Source of the DNA: SG8-40 sp035528435
Lineage (GTDB): Bacteria > Pseudomonadota > Gammaproteobacteria > Burkholderiales > Eutrophovitaceae
Direction: 5' to 3'
DNA: 14,123 nucleotides
NCBI GenBank assembly: GCA_035528435.1
Contig: DATKYN010000061.1
Location: 1-14,123, forward strand
The notes under the pieces are model-generated. The model saw nothing but the letters and a program-made list of their open reading frames with translations. It did no database searches and had not been told where the DNA came from. Shown here piece after piece: positions 7,045 to 13,513 of the stretch; positions within the stretch are counted from its first letter, which is position 1; every line of letters starts with the position of its first letter. A program made the position numbers and the translations under genes.

Positions 7045-7926
7045 ATGAATATCGGATTTATCGGACTGGGCATCATGGGAAAACCCATGGCGGAGCATCT
7101 GATCAAGGGCGGTCACACGCTGTTTCTGCAATCGCGCAGCGGTGTTCCGAACGACCTCACAAGCGCGGGCGGCCACAGCTGCACGACTGCAGCGGAAGTC
7201 GCCGGCAAAGCCGAAGTCATCATCACCATGGTCCCTGACACGCCGGACGTCGAAAAAGTACTGTTTGGCGAAGAAGGCGTCGCCAGTGGCCTGTCCAACG
7301 GCAAGATCGTCATCGACATGAGTTCGATCTCACCGATCGCGACGCGGGATTTCGCCGACCGACTCAAGAAGCTGGGCGTCGATTACGTCGATGCGCCAGT
7401 CTCGGGCGGCGAGGTCGGTGCAAAGAATGCAGCGCTCACAATCATGGTTGGCGCAGCTGACGCCACTTTCGAGAAAGTCAAACCGCTGTTCGAACTGATG
7501 GGCAAGAACATCACGCTGGTGGGCGGTGTCGGCGCAGGTCAGGTATGCAAGGTCGCCAATCAGATTGTCGTGGCGTTGAATATCGAGGCAGTCGGCGAGG
7601 CACTGCTGCTTGCGTCCAAGGCCGGCGTTGATCCCGCCAAGGTACGGCAGGCACTGATGGGCGGGTTCGCCTCTTCAAAGATTCTGGAAATCCATGGTGA
7701 GCGGATGATCAAACGCACTTTTGACCCGGGCTTCCGGATCGAACTGCACCAGAAAGACCTCAACCTGGCTCTCTCCACTGCGCGCAGCCTCGGCATGAGC
7801 CTGCCCAACACAGCGACGGCGCAGGAGCTGTTCAACGCCTGCCAGGCCCAAGGCGGGGCCAAGTGGGACCATTCGGCCATGGTCAAGGCGCTGGAAATCC
7901 TCGCCAATCACCCCGTTGCGGAATGA
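7045..7926 (+). CDS. glxR: 2-hydroxy-3-oxopropionate (tartronate semialdehyde) reductase
   Basis: Reduces tartronate semialdehyde to D-glycerate with NAD(P)H in the cytoplasm; a member of the beta-hydroxyacid dehydrogenase family. At 293 residues it is one residue longer than E. coli GlxR and matches it throughout. The N-terminal Rossmann motif is GLGIMG at 7-12, the substrate motif DAPVSGGEVG is at 116-125, and the catalytic lysine K169 lies in GQVCKVANQ. The C-terminal run beginning GERMIKRTFDPGF is typical of GlxR. A good Shine-Dalgarno AGGAG (7033-7037) sits 7 nt before the ATG. With hyi upstream and ttuD downstream it completes the route from tartronate semialdehyde to 2-phosphoglycerate. 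Confidence 0.95.
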   Translation: MNIGFIGLGIMGKPMAEHLIKGGHTLFLQSRSGVPNDLTSAGGHSCTTAAEVAGKAEVIITMVPDTPDVEKVLFGEEGVASGLSNGKIVIDMSSISPIATRDFADRLKKLGVDYVDAPVSGGEVGAKNAALTIMVGAADATFEKVKPLFELMGKNITLVGGVGAGQVCKVANQIVVALNIEAVGEALLLASKAGVDPAKVRQALMGGFASSKILEIHGERMIKRTFDPGFRIELHQKDLNLALSTARSLGMSLPNTATAQELFNACQAQGGAKWDHSAMVKALEILANHPVAE

Positions 7927-7952
7927 TTGATCAGCGCAATGCCCGCTGAGTG

Positions 7953-7996
7953 CGGCTGAAGTAGCGTGAGCGCTCAGACTGGCGCCGCTTCAGCCG
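7953..7996. terminator. Hairpin between convergent glxR and small-protein gene
   Basis: CGGCTGAAG (7953-7961) pairs perfectly with CTTCAGCCG (7988-7996). A 10-bp palindrome TGAGCGCTCA (7967-7976) lies inside the loop. It falls between two convergent genes, as a bidirectional terminator would, but neither strand shows a T run. Termination is inferred from position only. Confidence 0.4.
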
Positions 7997-8017
7997 GTGC
8001 CAGCTTGCCGCCGGCAG

Positions 8018-8158
8018 TTACTTCTTTTTCGTATTCGCGCCAATCATGCCGGATGCGCGTGACGGTGTGACAGTGGATGTTGACGCCGCGGCAACAACCT
8101 TCTTCGGCTGTTTCGGTTTCTTCTGTTCACGGTTGCTGCGTAATTGACCCTTGGCCAT
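8018..8158 (-). CDS. Small basic conserved-type protein of unknown function
   Basis: A 46-residue, very basic, soluble protein beginning MAKGQLRSNREQKKPKQPKK and ending NTKKK, with an Ala/Ser/Thr-rich middle. The start MAKGQ-RSNRE-KKPK is one I recall in many proteobacterial hypothetical proteins, so it is probably real, but I know no function. The ATG at 8158 is chosen over upstream in-frame starts because AGGAG (minus strand, 8166-8170) lies 7 nt ahead and because of the recalled family start. Its charge would suit binding to nucleic acid or ribosomes; that is a guess. It lies convergent to glxR and divergent from the GST gene. Confidence 0.72.
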   Translation of the reverse strand: MAKGQLRSNREQKKPKQPKKVVAAASTSTVTPSRASGMIGANTKKK

Positions 8159-8231
8159 GGTGATTCTCCTGAGAGGATGCGTCGGGCAGCGCCCAGCGAC
8201 CATCCGGGTATATGACATGAAAAGTTTCCGT

Positions 8232-8265
8232 CCGTTCGACCGAAACTACCGTTCGCCCGATACTA
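8232..8265. repeat. 17-bp tandem repeat in the spacer upstream of the GST gene
   Basis: Two adjoining units, CCGTTCGACCGAAACTA (8232-8248) and CCGTTCGCCCGATACTA (8249-8265), share 15 of 17 bases. A decayed third copy may follow (8266-8279). Flanking the array, AGTTTCCG recurs at 8223-8230 and 8283-8290, the second as part of the palindrome TTTCCGGAAA (8285-8294). The cluster lies between two divergent genes and looks like a regulator-binding region. Confidence 0.55.
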
Positions 8266-8383
8266 CCGGCCCGAGTCTACGGAGTTTCCGGAAAGAAAGG
8301 TTGAGAAAATCGGGAAGATGCCAGACATGTTCCCCGCCTTCTGATGCGACAATGGCAATCATTCCTAGTACAGGCACACGACC

Positions 8384-9019
8384 GTGATCACACTCCACCA
8401 CCTCAATGACTCCCGCTCGCAGCGCGTTTTGTGGCTGCTCGAAGAACTGGAACTCGACTACGAGCTGGTGCAATACCAGCGCGACCCGGTTACCAACCTC
8501 GCGCCACCCGAGCTCAAGAAGATCCATCCGCTTGGCAAGTCGCCTGTGATAACCGATGGCAATCTGCTTGTCGCCGAATCCGCAGTCATCGTCGAGTACC
8601 TTGCGCGCAAGTATGGCCACGGCAAGTTTGCACCGGAAGCCGACATCGATTCGCAGGAATACCTTGATTATCTCCACTGGATGCACTTCGCCGAGGGTTC
8701 GGGCATGCTGCCGTTGCTGCTCAAGTTGTATGTCAGCCGCCTCGGCGAAGCGGGCCAGCCCCTGTGGCAGCGCATCGATAGCGAGTTGCACAATCACTTC
8801 GCCTACATGAGCGACGCTCTCGGTGACCGCGACTGGTTCGTGGCCAACCGGTTTGGTGCAGCTGACATCCAGCTTTCCTTTGTTGTTGAAGCGGGCGCGA
8901 TGCGGGGGCCGGTCAGCGACTACCCGAACCTGGTCGGCTTCAAGGAACGTTTCCGGACACGCCCTGCGTACCGGCGGGCGCTTGAGCGTGGCGGCCCATA
9001 CAAGTTTGCTGACGCCTGA
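8384..9019 (+). CDS. Glutathione S-transferase family protein
   Basis: A cytoplasmic two-domain protein of 211 residues. The N-terminal thioredoxin-like domain (1 to about 80) has the candidate catalytic Ser S10 in NDSRSQRVLWLLEE, the SP motif at 53-54 (where many GSTs have VP) and the glutathione-binding pair E65-S66. The C-terminal domain is all helical, with the usual N-cap region at FGAADIQLS. The start is GTG at 8384, since the domain begins directly with the first beta strand ITLHHL; the Shine-Dalgarno is poor. The substrate is unknown. Its place between glxR and ttuD, with a divergent promoter region of its own, does not tie it clearly to glyoxylate metabolism, though it might detoxify reactive aldehydes. 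Confidence 0.9.
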   Translation: MITLHHLNDSRSQRVLWLLEELELDYELVQYQRDPVTNLAPPELKKIHPLGKSPVITDGNLLVAESAVIVEYLARKYGHGKFAPEADIDSQEYLDYLHWMHFAEGSGMLPLLLKLYVSRLGEAGQPLWQRIDSELHNHFAYMSDALGDRDWFVANRFGAADIQLSFVVEAGAMRGPVSDYPNLVGFKERFRTRPAYRRALERGGPYKFADA

Positions 9020-9110
9020 ATTGACTTGCGAATCAATCCTTCCTGATTGACGAACAAGCGCACCCGCCTCGCCTGGAACTAACGACGATAACCCGCAATG
9101 GGAAATGCAC

Positions 9111-9136
9111 GATTTGACGAAACGATAGATTTGACA
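9111..9136 (+). promoter_or_regulatory. Repeated -35-like element upstream of the ttuD-glc genes
   Basis: The 181 bp between the GST stop and the small ORF at 9201 hold no recognisable gene. They contain the 8-bp direct repeat GATTTGAC at 9111-9118 and 9128-9135, which includes a perfect -35 hexamer TTGACA at 9131-9136. I do not find a matching -10 box at 16-18 bp. A short inverted repeat, TCAATC/GATTGA, lies just after the GST stop. This is the likeliest place for the promoter of the ttuD-glcDEF genes, but the signal is weak. Confidence 0.25.
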
Positions 9137-9200
9137 AGGCAGCGAGGTCTACTGCACGGTTACAGTGGCGGTAGTGAAGATTCAAGGGACGAGCAAGAAA

Positions 9201-9362
9201 ATGAAACAGAACGACAATTTTGCATCTGGCAATCATCGTGCTGAAGCACTCGCGTCGCGAGCAGGCATCGAGTCTTCGGACTTCCGGTTTGGCAGAAGGA
9301 TCGAATTGGACGAGGTCGATACTCAGGTTCCGATGACCCGCACGGATGTGGCAGCGCGATGA
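9201..9362 (+). CDS. Small ORF overlapping the ttuD start, unknown function
   Basis: A 53-codon reading frame from ATG 9201 whose stop TGA (9360-9362) overlaps the ttuD start as ATGA. The product starts MKQNDNFASG and ends MTRTDVAAR; it is polar and charged, with no signal peptide or membrane segment. I do not recognise it. Upstream AAGGGACGAG gives a plausible Shine-Dalgarno, whereas ttuD has none of its own in front of its ATG. Translational coupling through this ORF would explain how ttuD is started. A GTG at 9165 in the same frame would extend it to 65 codons. It may be a real small protein or only a translated leader. Confidence 0.4.
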   Translation: MKQNDNFASGNHRAEALASRAGIESSDFRFGRRIELDEVDTQVPMTRTDVAAR

Positions 9363-10624
9363 CGCCGGAGCCACGAGCGTTGTTACGCCAGTTATTCGAC
9401 GCCGCAGTCGCGTCTGCATTGCCGGATATATCGATCCAGCACTTCCTGCCTGACCCGCCCAAGGGCAGGACAATCGTGATCGGTTGCGGCAAAGCCGCCG
9501 CCGCGATGGCAAGAGCGGTCGAAGCTCACTGGCACGGACAACTCGAAGGACTGGTCGTTACCCGTTACGGCCATCGCGTGCCGACCCAGCGCATTGAAGT
9601 CGTCGAGGCCGCGCATCCGGTACCCGACGCCGCCGGCCTGGATGCGGCCAAGCGCATGCTGGCGATGGTTCAGGAATTGTCGCAAGACGATCTGGTGCTG
9701 TTCCTGGTATCCGGCGGTGGCTCGGCGCTGCTCACCCTCCCCGCACCCGGAATCACGCTGGAGGACAAACAGCAGATCAACACAGCACTGCTCAAGAGCG
9801 GCGCCAACATCACCGAAATGAATTGCGTGCGTAAACATATCTCCGCAGTCAAGGGAGGCCGGCTGGCGGCTGCCGCCGCGCCAGCCAGGGTCGTCACGCT
9901 TGCGATTTCCGACATTCCCGGAGACGACCCTGCGGTGATTGCTTCCGGACCGACCGTCGCAGACCCGACCACGTTTGCAGACGCCCTGGCCATTCTCGAA
10001 AAATTCGGAATTCAAGAACCGGCCAGAGTGATTTCGCATTTGCGCGCCGCCAAAGAAGAAACGCCCAAGCCGGGTGACTCGCGATTGCGCAACAGCGAGC
10101 TGCAGATGATTGCCGCGCCGCAAATGTCATTGCAGGCGGCGGCCGATATCGCCACAGGCTTCGGAATTACGCCGCTGATCCTTGGCGACGCCATTGAAGG
10201 CGAATCACGGGAAGTCGCCCTGGTACATGCCGGCATCGCACGCCAGGTACTGCGTCACAACCAACCAGTCAATGCGCCCTGCGTACTGCTGTCGGGCGGC
10301 GAGACAACCGTGACGGTGCGCGGGTCCGGGCGCGGCGGGCGCAATGCCGAGTTTCTGCTTGCCCTGGGGATTGCGCTCGATGGCGCCAAGGGCGTCTGGG
10401 CGTTCGCCGGCGATACTGATGGCATTGACGGCACCGAGAATAACGCCGGTGCGATTGTTGGTCCCGATTCGTTGCAGCGCGGCCGCGCGCTGGGGATGGA
10501 CGCCAAAAGCATGCTTGCCGATAATGACGGCTACAGCTATTTCCGCAGTCTGGAAGACCTTGTGATCACCGGCCCGACCATGACCAATGTCAACGACTTT
10601 CGCGCAATACTGATCAACCCGTAA
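9359..10624 (+). CDS. ttuD: Glycerate 2-kinase, TtuD/GckA (MOFRL) family
   Basis: Phosphorylates D-glycerate with ATP to 2-phosphoglycerate in the cytoplasm, the exit of the glyoxylate pathway to glycolysis. At 421 residues it is the standard size for the DUF4147 plus MOFRL two-domain family. In the N-terminal domain the conserved lysine is K45 in IGCGKAA and the Gly-rich substrate loop SGGGSALL starts at 118. NCVRKHIS and SGPTVADPTTF follow. The C-terminal MOFRL domain has LSGGETTVTVRG, GRGGRNAEF and AGDTDGIDGTE. The ATG at 9359 overlaps the stop of the small ORF before it and lacks its own Shine-Dalgarno. This kinase is unrelated to the GlxK/GarK fold. glcD follows after 49 bp. Confidence 0.94.
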   Translation: MTPEPRALLRQLFDAAVASALPDISIQHFLPDPPKGRTIVIGCGKAAAAMARAVEAHWHGQLEGLVVTRYGHRVPTQRIEVVEAAHPVPDAAGLDAAKRMLAMVQELSQDDLVLFLVSGGGSALLTLPAPGITLEDKQQINTALLKSGANITEMNCVRKHISAVKGGRLAAAAAPARVVTLAISDIPGDDPAVIASGPTVADPTTFADALAILEKFGIQEPARVISHLRAAKEETPKPGDSRLRNSELQMIAAPQMSLQAAADIATGFGITPLILGDAIEGESREVALVHAGIARQVLRHNQPVNAPCVLLSGGETTVTVRGSGRGGRNAEFLLALGIALDGAKGVWAFAGDTDGIDGTENNAGAIVGPDSLQRGRALGMDAKSMLADNDGYSYFRSLEDLVITGPTMTNVNDFRAILINP

Positions 10625-10648
10625 CAAGCACCGATCAACACAGACTAA

Positions 10649-10672
10649 CCACTGGATAAACCACTGGATAAA
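10649..10672 (+). repeat. Perfect 12-bp tandem duplication covering the glcD ribosome site
   Basis: CCACTGGATAAA occurs twice head to tail, the second copy ending one base before the glcD ATG. Each copy carries the same GGA that serves as the weak Shine-Dalgarno, so the ribosome site is duplicated. Twelve bases is a whole number of codons and close to one helical turn. Confidence 0.85.
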
Positions 10673-10673
10673 C

Positions 10674-12173
10674 ATGGGCAAACCCGATGATTTTCCTGCC
10701 GAGACAGTCAAGCCCCTGATTTCCAAGGCCGAACTCGTCAAACGCCTCTCGACTGTACTTCCCGAAGCGTCGCTGTTGCATGATCTGGAAGAACTCAAGC
10801 CATTCGAGTGCGATGGGCTGAGTGCGTACCGGCAGGTTCCGCTGGCGGTAGCGCTGCCGGAAAACGAAGGCCAGATACGCGCGGTTCTGAGAATTTGCCA
10901 TGAGGGACGTGTTCCCGTGGTGTTCCGTGGTGCCGGTACCGGATTGTCTGGCGGTGCCCTTCCATACGAGCACGGTCTTCTGCTCGGTTTGTCGAAACTG
11001 CAACGGATACTTGAAGTGGACCCGCAAGCACGCATGGCCCGCGTCCAGCCCGGCGTGCGCAATGTTGCAATCTCGGAAGCAGCGGCGCCGCACGGCCTGT
11101 ACTACGCGCCTGACCCCTCAAGCCAGATAGCCTGCTCCATTGGCGGCAACGTTGCCGAGAACTCGGGCGGAGTACATTGCCTGAAATATGGCCTGACTGT
11201 GAACAACATCATGAAAGTGCGTTTCGTGACCATAGAGGGCGAATTACTGGAGATCGGCAGCGAGGGCCTGGACACGCCGGGGTATGACCTGCTCGCGCTG
11301 ATCACCGGGTCCGAAGGATTGCTGGGTGTGGTGACCGAGATTACCGTCAAGCTACTGGCGCGTCCGGTGAAGGCGCAGGTTGTCATGGCCGCTTTCGATA
11401 ACATCGGCAAGGCTGGCCAGGCAGTCGGCGACATCATTGCCGCGGGAATCATCCCGGCCGGGCTGGAAATGATGGACAAGAAAGCAACCGGCGCGGTCGA
11501 AAAATTCATCGGCGCCGGTTATCCCCTCGATGCCGAAGCCATGCTGCTGTGCGAGTCGGACGGTACCGAAGAAGAAGTGGCCAGCGAGATATCTCGCATG
11601 ACCGACGTGCTTAATAACGCCGGTGCCACGGAAATTCGTGTTTCGCGCGATGAGGCCGAGCGCCTCAAGTTGTGGGCCGGGCGCAAATCGGCGTTTCCGG
11701 CGGTCGGCCGAATCCTGCCCGACTACTTCTGTCTCGACGGGACGATCCCGCGCAAGCAGCTGTCCAATGTCCTGAAACGCATCACCGAGATGCAGGACAC
11801 ATTCGATCTGCAGTGTGCCAACGTGTTCCACGCCGGTGACGGCAACCTCCATCCACTGGTCATGTTCGATGCCAGTGACGATGATCAACTGCACCGCGCT
11901 GAACAATACGGCGCAGCGATTCTGGAATTGTGTGTTGAAGTGGGCGGCACCATCACCGGCGAACATGGCGTCGGCATTGAGAAAATCAATCAGATGTGCG
12001 TGCAATTTCAGCCGGCTGAACTGAATACCTTTCACTCCATCAAGCATGTTTTCGATGAATATGGGTTGCTCAATCCGGGCAAAGCGGTGCCCACACTTCA
12101 GCGCTGCGCCGAATTTGGCGCCATGCACGTGCACAGGGGCGAGGAGAAGTTTCCCGAATTGCCGCGATTCTGA
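10674..12173 (+). CDS. glcD: Glycolate oxidase subunit GlcD (FAD-linked)
   Basis: The FAD-binding catalytic subunit of the membrane-associated glycolate oxidase GlcDEF, which oxidises glycolate (and often D-lactate) to glyoxylate and passes electrons on via GlcF. Its 499 residues equal the length of E. coli GlcD, and they agree over long runs. The FAD phosphate loop is RGAGTGLSGGALP at 85-97, followed by PDPSSQIACSIGGNVAEN and YGLTVNN. The C-terminal catalytic motifs are HAGDGN at 386-391 and GEHGVG at 429-434. The C-terminus (CAEFGAMHVH, FPELPRF) also matches. The start is the ATG right behind a duplicated GGA-containing 12-mer. It is followed by an unusual 200-bp gap before glcE. Confidence 0.97.
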   Translation: MGKPDDFPAETVKPLISKAELVKRLSTVLPEASLLHDLEELKPFECDGLSAYRQVPLAVALPENEGQIRAVLRICHEGRVPVVFRGAGTGLSGGALPYEHGLLLGLSKLQRILEVDPQARMARVQPGVRNVAISEAAAPHGLYYAPDPSSQIACSIGGNVAENSGGVHCLKYGLTVNNIMKVRFVTIEGELLEIGSEGLDTPGYDLLALITGSEGLLGVVTEITVKLLARPVKAQVVMAAFDNIGKAGQAVGDIIAAGIIPAGLEMMDKKATGAVEKFIGAGYPLDAEAMLLCESDGTEEEVASEISRMTDVLNNAGATEIRVSRDEAERLKLWAGRKSAFPAVGRILPDYFCLDGTIPRKQLSNVLKRITEMQDTFDLQCANVFHAGDGNLHPLVMFDASDDDQLHRAEQYGAAILELCVEVGGTITGEHGVGIEKINQMCVQFQPAELNTFHSIKHVFDEYGLLNPGKAVPTLQRCAEFGAMHVHRGEEKFPELPRF

Positions 12174-12228
12174 ATGACAGCGGTGCCGACTAGATGACTT
12201 GAGTTAACAAACCGGAGGCGGAAATGTA

Positions 12229-12354
12229 ATGCGCCCGCAAGACGAATGTTGCGCTGCCGTTTGCTGCATCATCGTTCCCGTCTCGCCTCGCGAATCGCAA
12301 CAATCCGCTCACTGCAATCAAGACATTGGGTTGTCGCGCGACTCCGTTGATTAA
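12229..12354 (+). CDS. Possible cysteine-rich leader ORF between glcD and glcE
   Basis: A 41-codon frame starting MRPQDECCAAVCC, with five cysteines, fills most of the 200-bp gap between glcD and glcE. A strong Shine-Dalgarno GGAGG (12214-12218) stands 5 nt before an ATG at 12224 that is followed at once by the stop TAA; this TAA overlaps the ATG of the 41-codon frame (ATGTAATG). So ribosomes could start and stop at once, or begin the small ORF 10 nt from the Shine-Dalgarno. I do not recognise the peptide. It might act as a leader controlling glcE, or the gap may be decayed sequence. Confidence 0.25.
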   Translation: MRPQDECCAAVCCIIVPVSPRESQQSAHCNQDIGLSRDSVD

Positions 12355-12373
12355 TATTTTCTGGTGAATCAGC

Positions 12374-13423
12374 TTGTCCGACCACATTGAACAATTCCGG
12401 AATACCATCGCCTCGGCGGTTAACAATAAGCGCGCACTGCGTATACGCGGTGGTGGCTCCAAGGATTTTTACGGCCTTCGACTTGATGGCGATGTCATCG
12501 ACATCCGGGCCTATAGCGGGATCGTCGAATACGAACCCACCGAACTGGTCTTTACGGCACGGGCCGGCACGCCGCTGCACGAGGTCGAGGCAACCCTCGC
12601 GGAGCACGGTCAGATGCTCGCGTTCGAACCGCCGCACTTTGGCTCCGAGGCTACGTTTGGTGGATGTATTGCAACCGGTTTTTCCGGTCCGCGGCGCGCC
12701 TACCAGGGATCCGTCCGCGATTTCGTTCTCGGCGTGCGCGTGTTGAACAGCGCGGGCGAAGACCTTCGCTTCGGTGGCCAGGTAATGAAGAACGTTGCCG
12801 GCTACGATGTTTCAAGGCTGTTGACAGGTTCTTTCGGCACGCTTGCCCTGATACTTGAAGCCTCGGTCAAGGTGTTGCCGATACCGGAAACGGAGCAAAC
12901 GCTTCGCCTCGAGATGAGCGAAGCGAAGGCCATCGATACCATGAACCGTTACGCCGGCCAGCCTCTTCCACTCTCGGCAACCTGCTTCGTCGATAAAGGC
13001 CTGTATATCCGCCTGTCGGGTGCCGCGTCGGCAGTCGCAGCCGCACAAAAACAATTGGGTGGTGAATCGATCGACGGCGAGCCATTCTGGCAATCGGTTC
13101 GCGAGCATACGCACCCGTTCTTCTCTGATGCAAAATCGATATGGCGCCTTTCAGTCAAGTCGACGGCAGCACCTCATGAGCTCGGCCCCACTCTGATTGA
13201 GTGGAATGGCAGCCTGCGCTGGGTTTCCGGTGACGGCGAGCTCAGCCAGATGAATGCCAATGCGAGCGCTTGCGGCGGTTACGCGACTTTGTTCCGTTCC
13301 ACTCACAATGGCAGTGCGATACAACAGTTGCAACCCGGGATGCTCAAGCTACAGCGAGGAATCAAGCAGGCAATCGACCCGGAAGGCGTTTTCGGCCCGC
13401 ACCGTCTGCATGACAGCTTTTGA
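12374..13423 (+). CDS. glcE: Glycolate oxidase subunit GlcE (FAD-binding)
   Basis: The second FAD-domain subunit of glycolate oxidase, needed for activity in E. coli. Its 349 residues match E. coli GlcE (350). The PP-loop is RIRGGGSKDF at 23-32, followed by YEPTELVFTARAGTPL, EPPHFGSEATFGG, GPRRAYQGSVRDFVLG and GGQVMKNVAGYD. The start is TTG at 12374, read as Met. It gives the family N-terminus and has GGTGA (12363-12367) six bases upstream, while no in-frame ATG fits. The rare start and the long gap after glcD suggest lower expression than glcD or separate control. glcF follows after 90 bp. Confidence 0.94.
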   Translation: MSDHIEQFRNTIASAVNNKRALRIRGGGSKDFYGLRLDGDVIDIRAYSGIVEYEPTELVFTARAGTPLHEVEATLAEHGQMLAFEPPHFGSEATFGGCIATGFSGPRRAYQGSVRDFVLGVRVLNSAGEDLRFGGQVMKNVAGYDVSRLLTGSFGTLALILEASVKVLPIPETEQTLRLEMSEAKAIDTMNRYAGQPLPLSATCFVDKGLYIRLSGAASAVAAAQKQLGGESIDGEPFWQSVREHTHPFFSDAKSIWRLSVKSTAAPHELGPTLIEWNGSLRWVSGDGELSQMNANASACGGYATLFRSTHNGSAIQQLQPGMLKLQRGIKQAIDPEGVFGPHRLHDSF

Positions 13424-13513
13424 TATATCGCCGCTAGCGCAAAGGCACCAAGTGATCGTTATCCGTACCCGGACTATTCACCACCAACGCACCGTCCCAC
13501 CGAAACAAACAAG

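Noticed and set aside
6090..7106. 338-codon open frame on the minus strand across hyi and the hyi-glxR gap
   Set aside because: It is antisense to the well-matched hyi gene and the product resembles no family. Most of its length follows from the third-position bias of hyi.
7953..7996. Attachment site or mobile-element end at the hairpin between glxR and the small gene
   Set aside because: There is no tRNA, integrase or transposase and no target duplication. Position between convergent genes makes a terminator the simpler reading.
9392..12134. Several long minus-strand frames (9392-10123, 10205-11062, 11352-12134)
   Set aside because: All are antisense to ttuD and glcD, whose products match known families end to end. 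They show no Shine-Dalgarno or recognisable domains.
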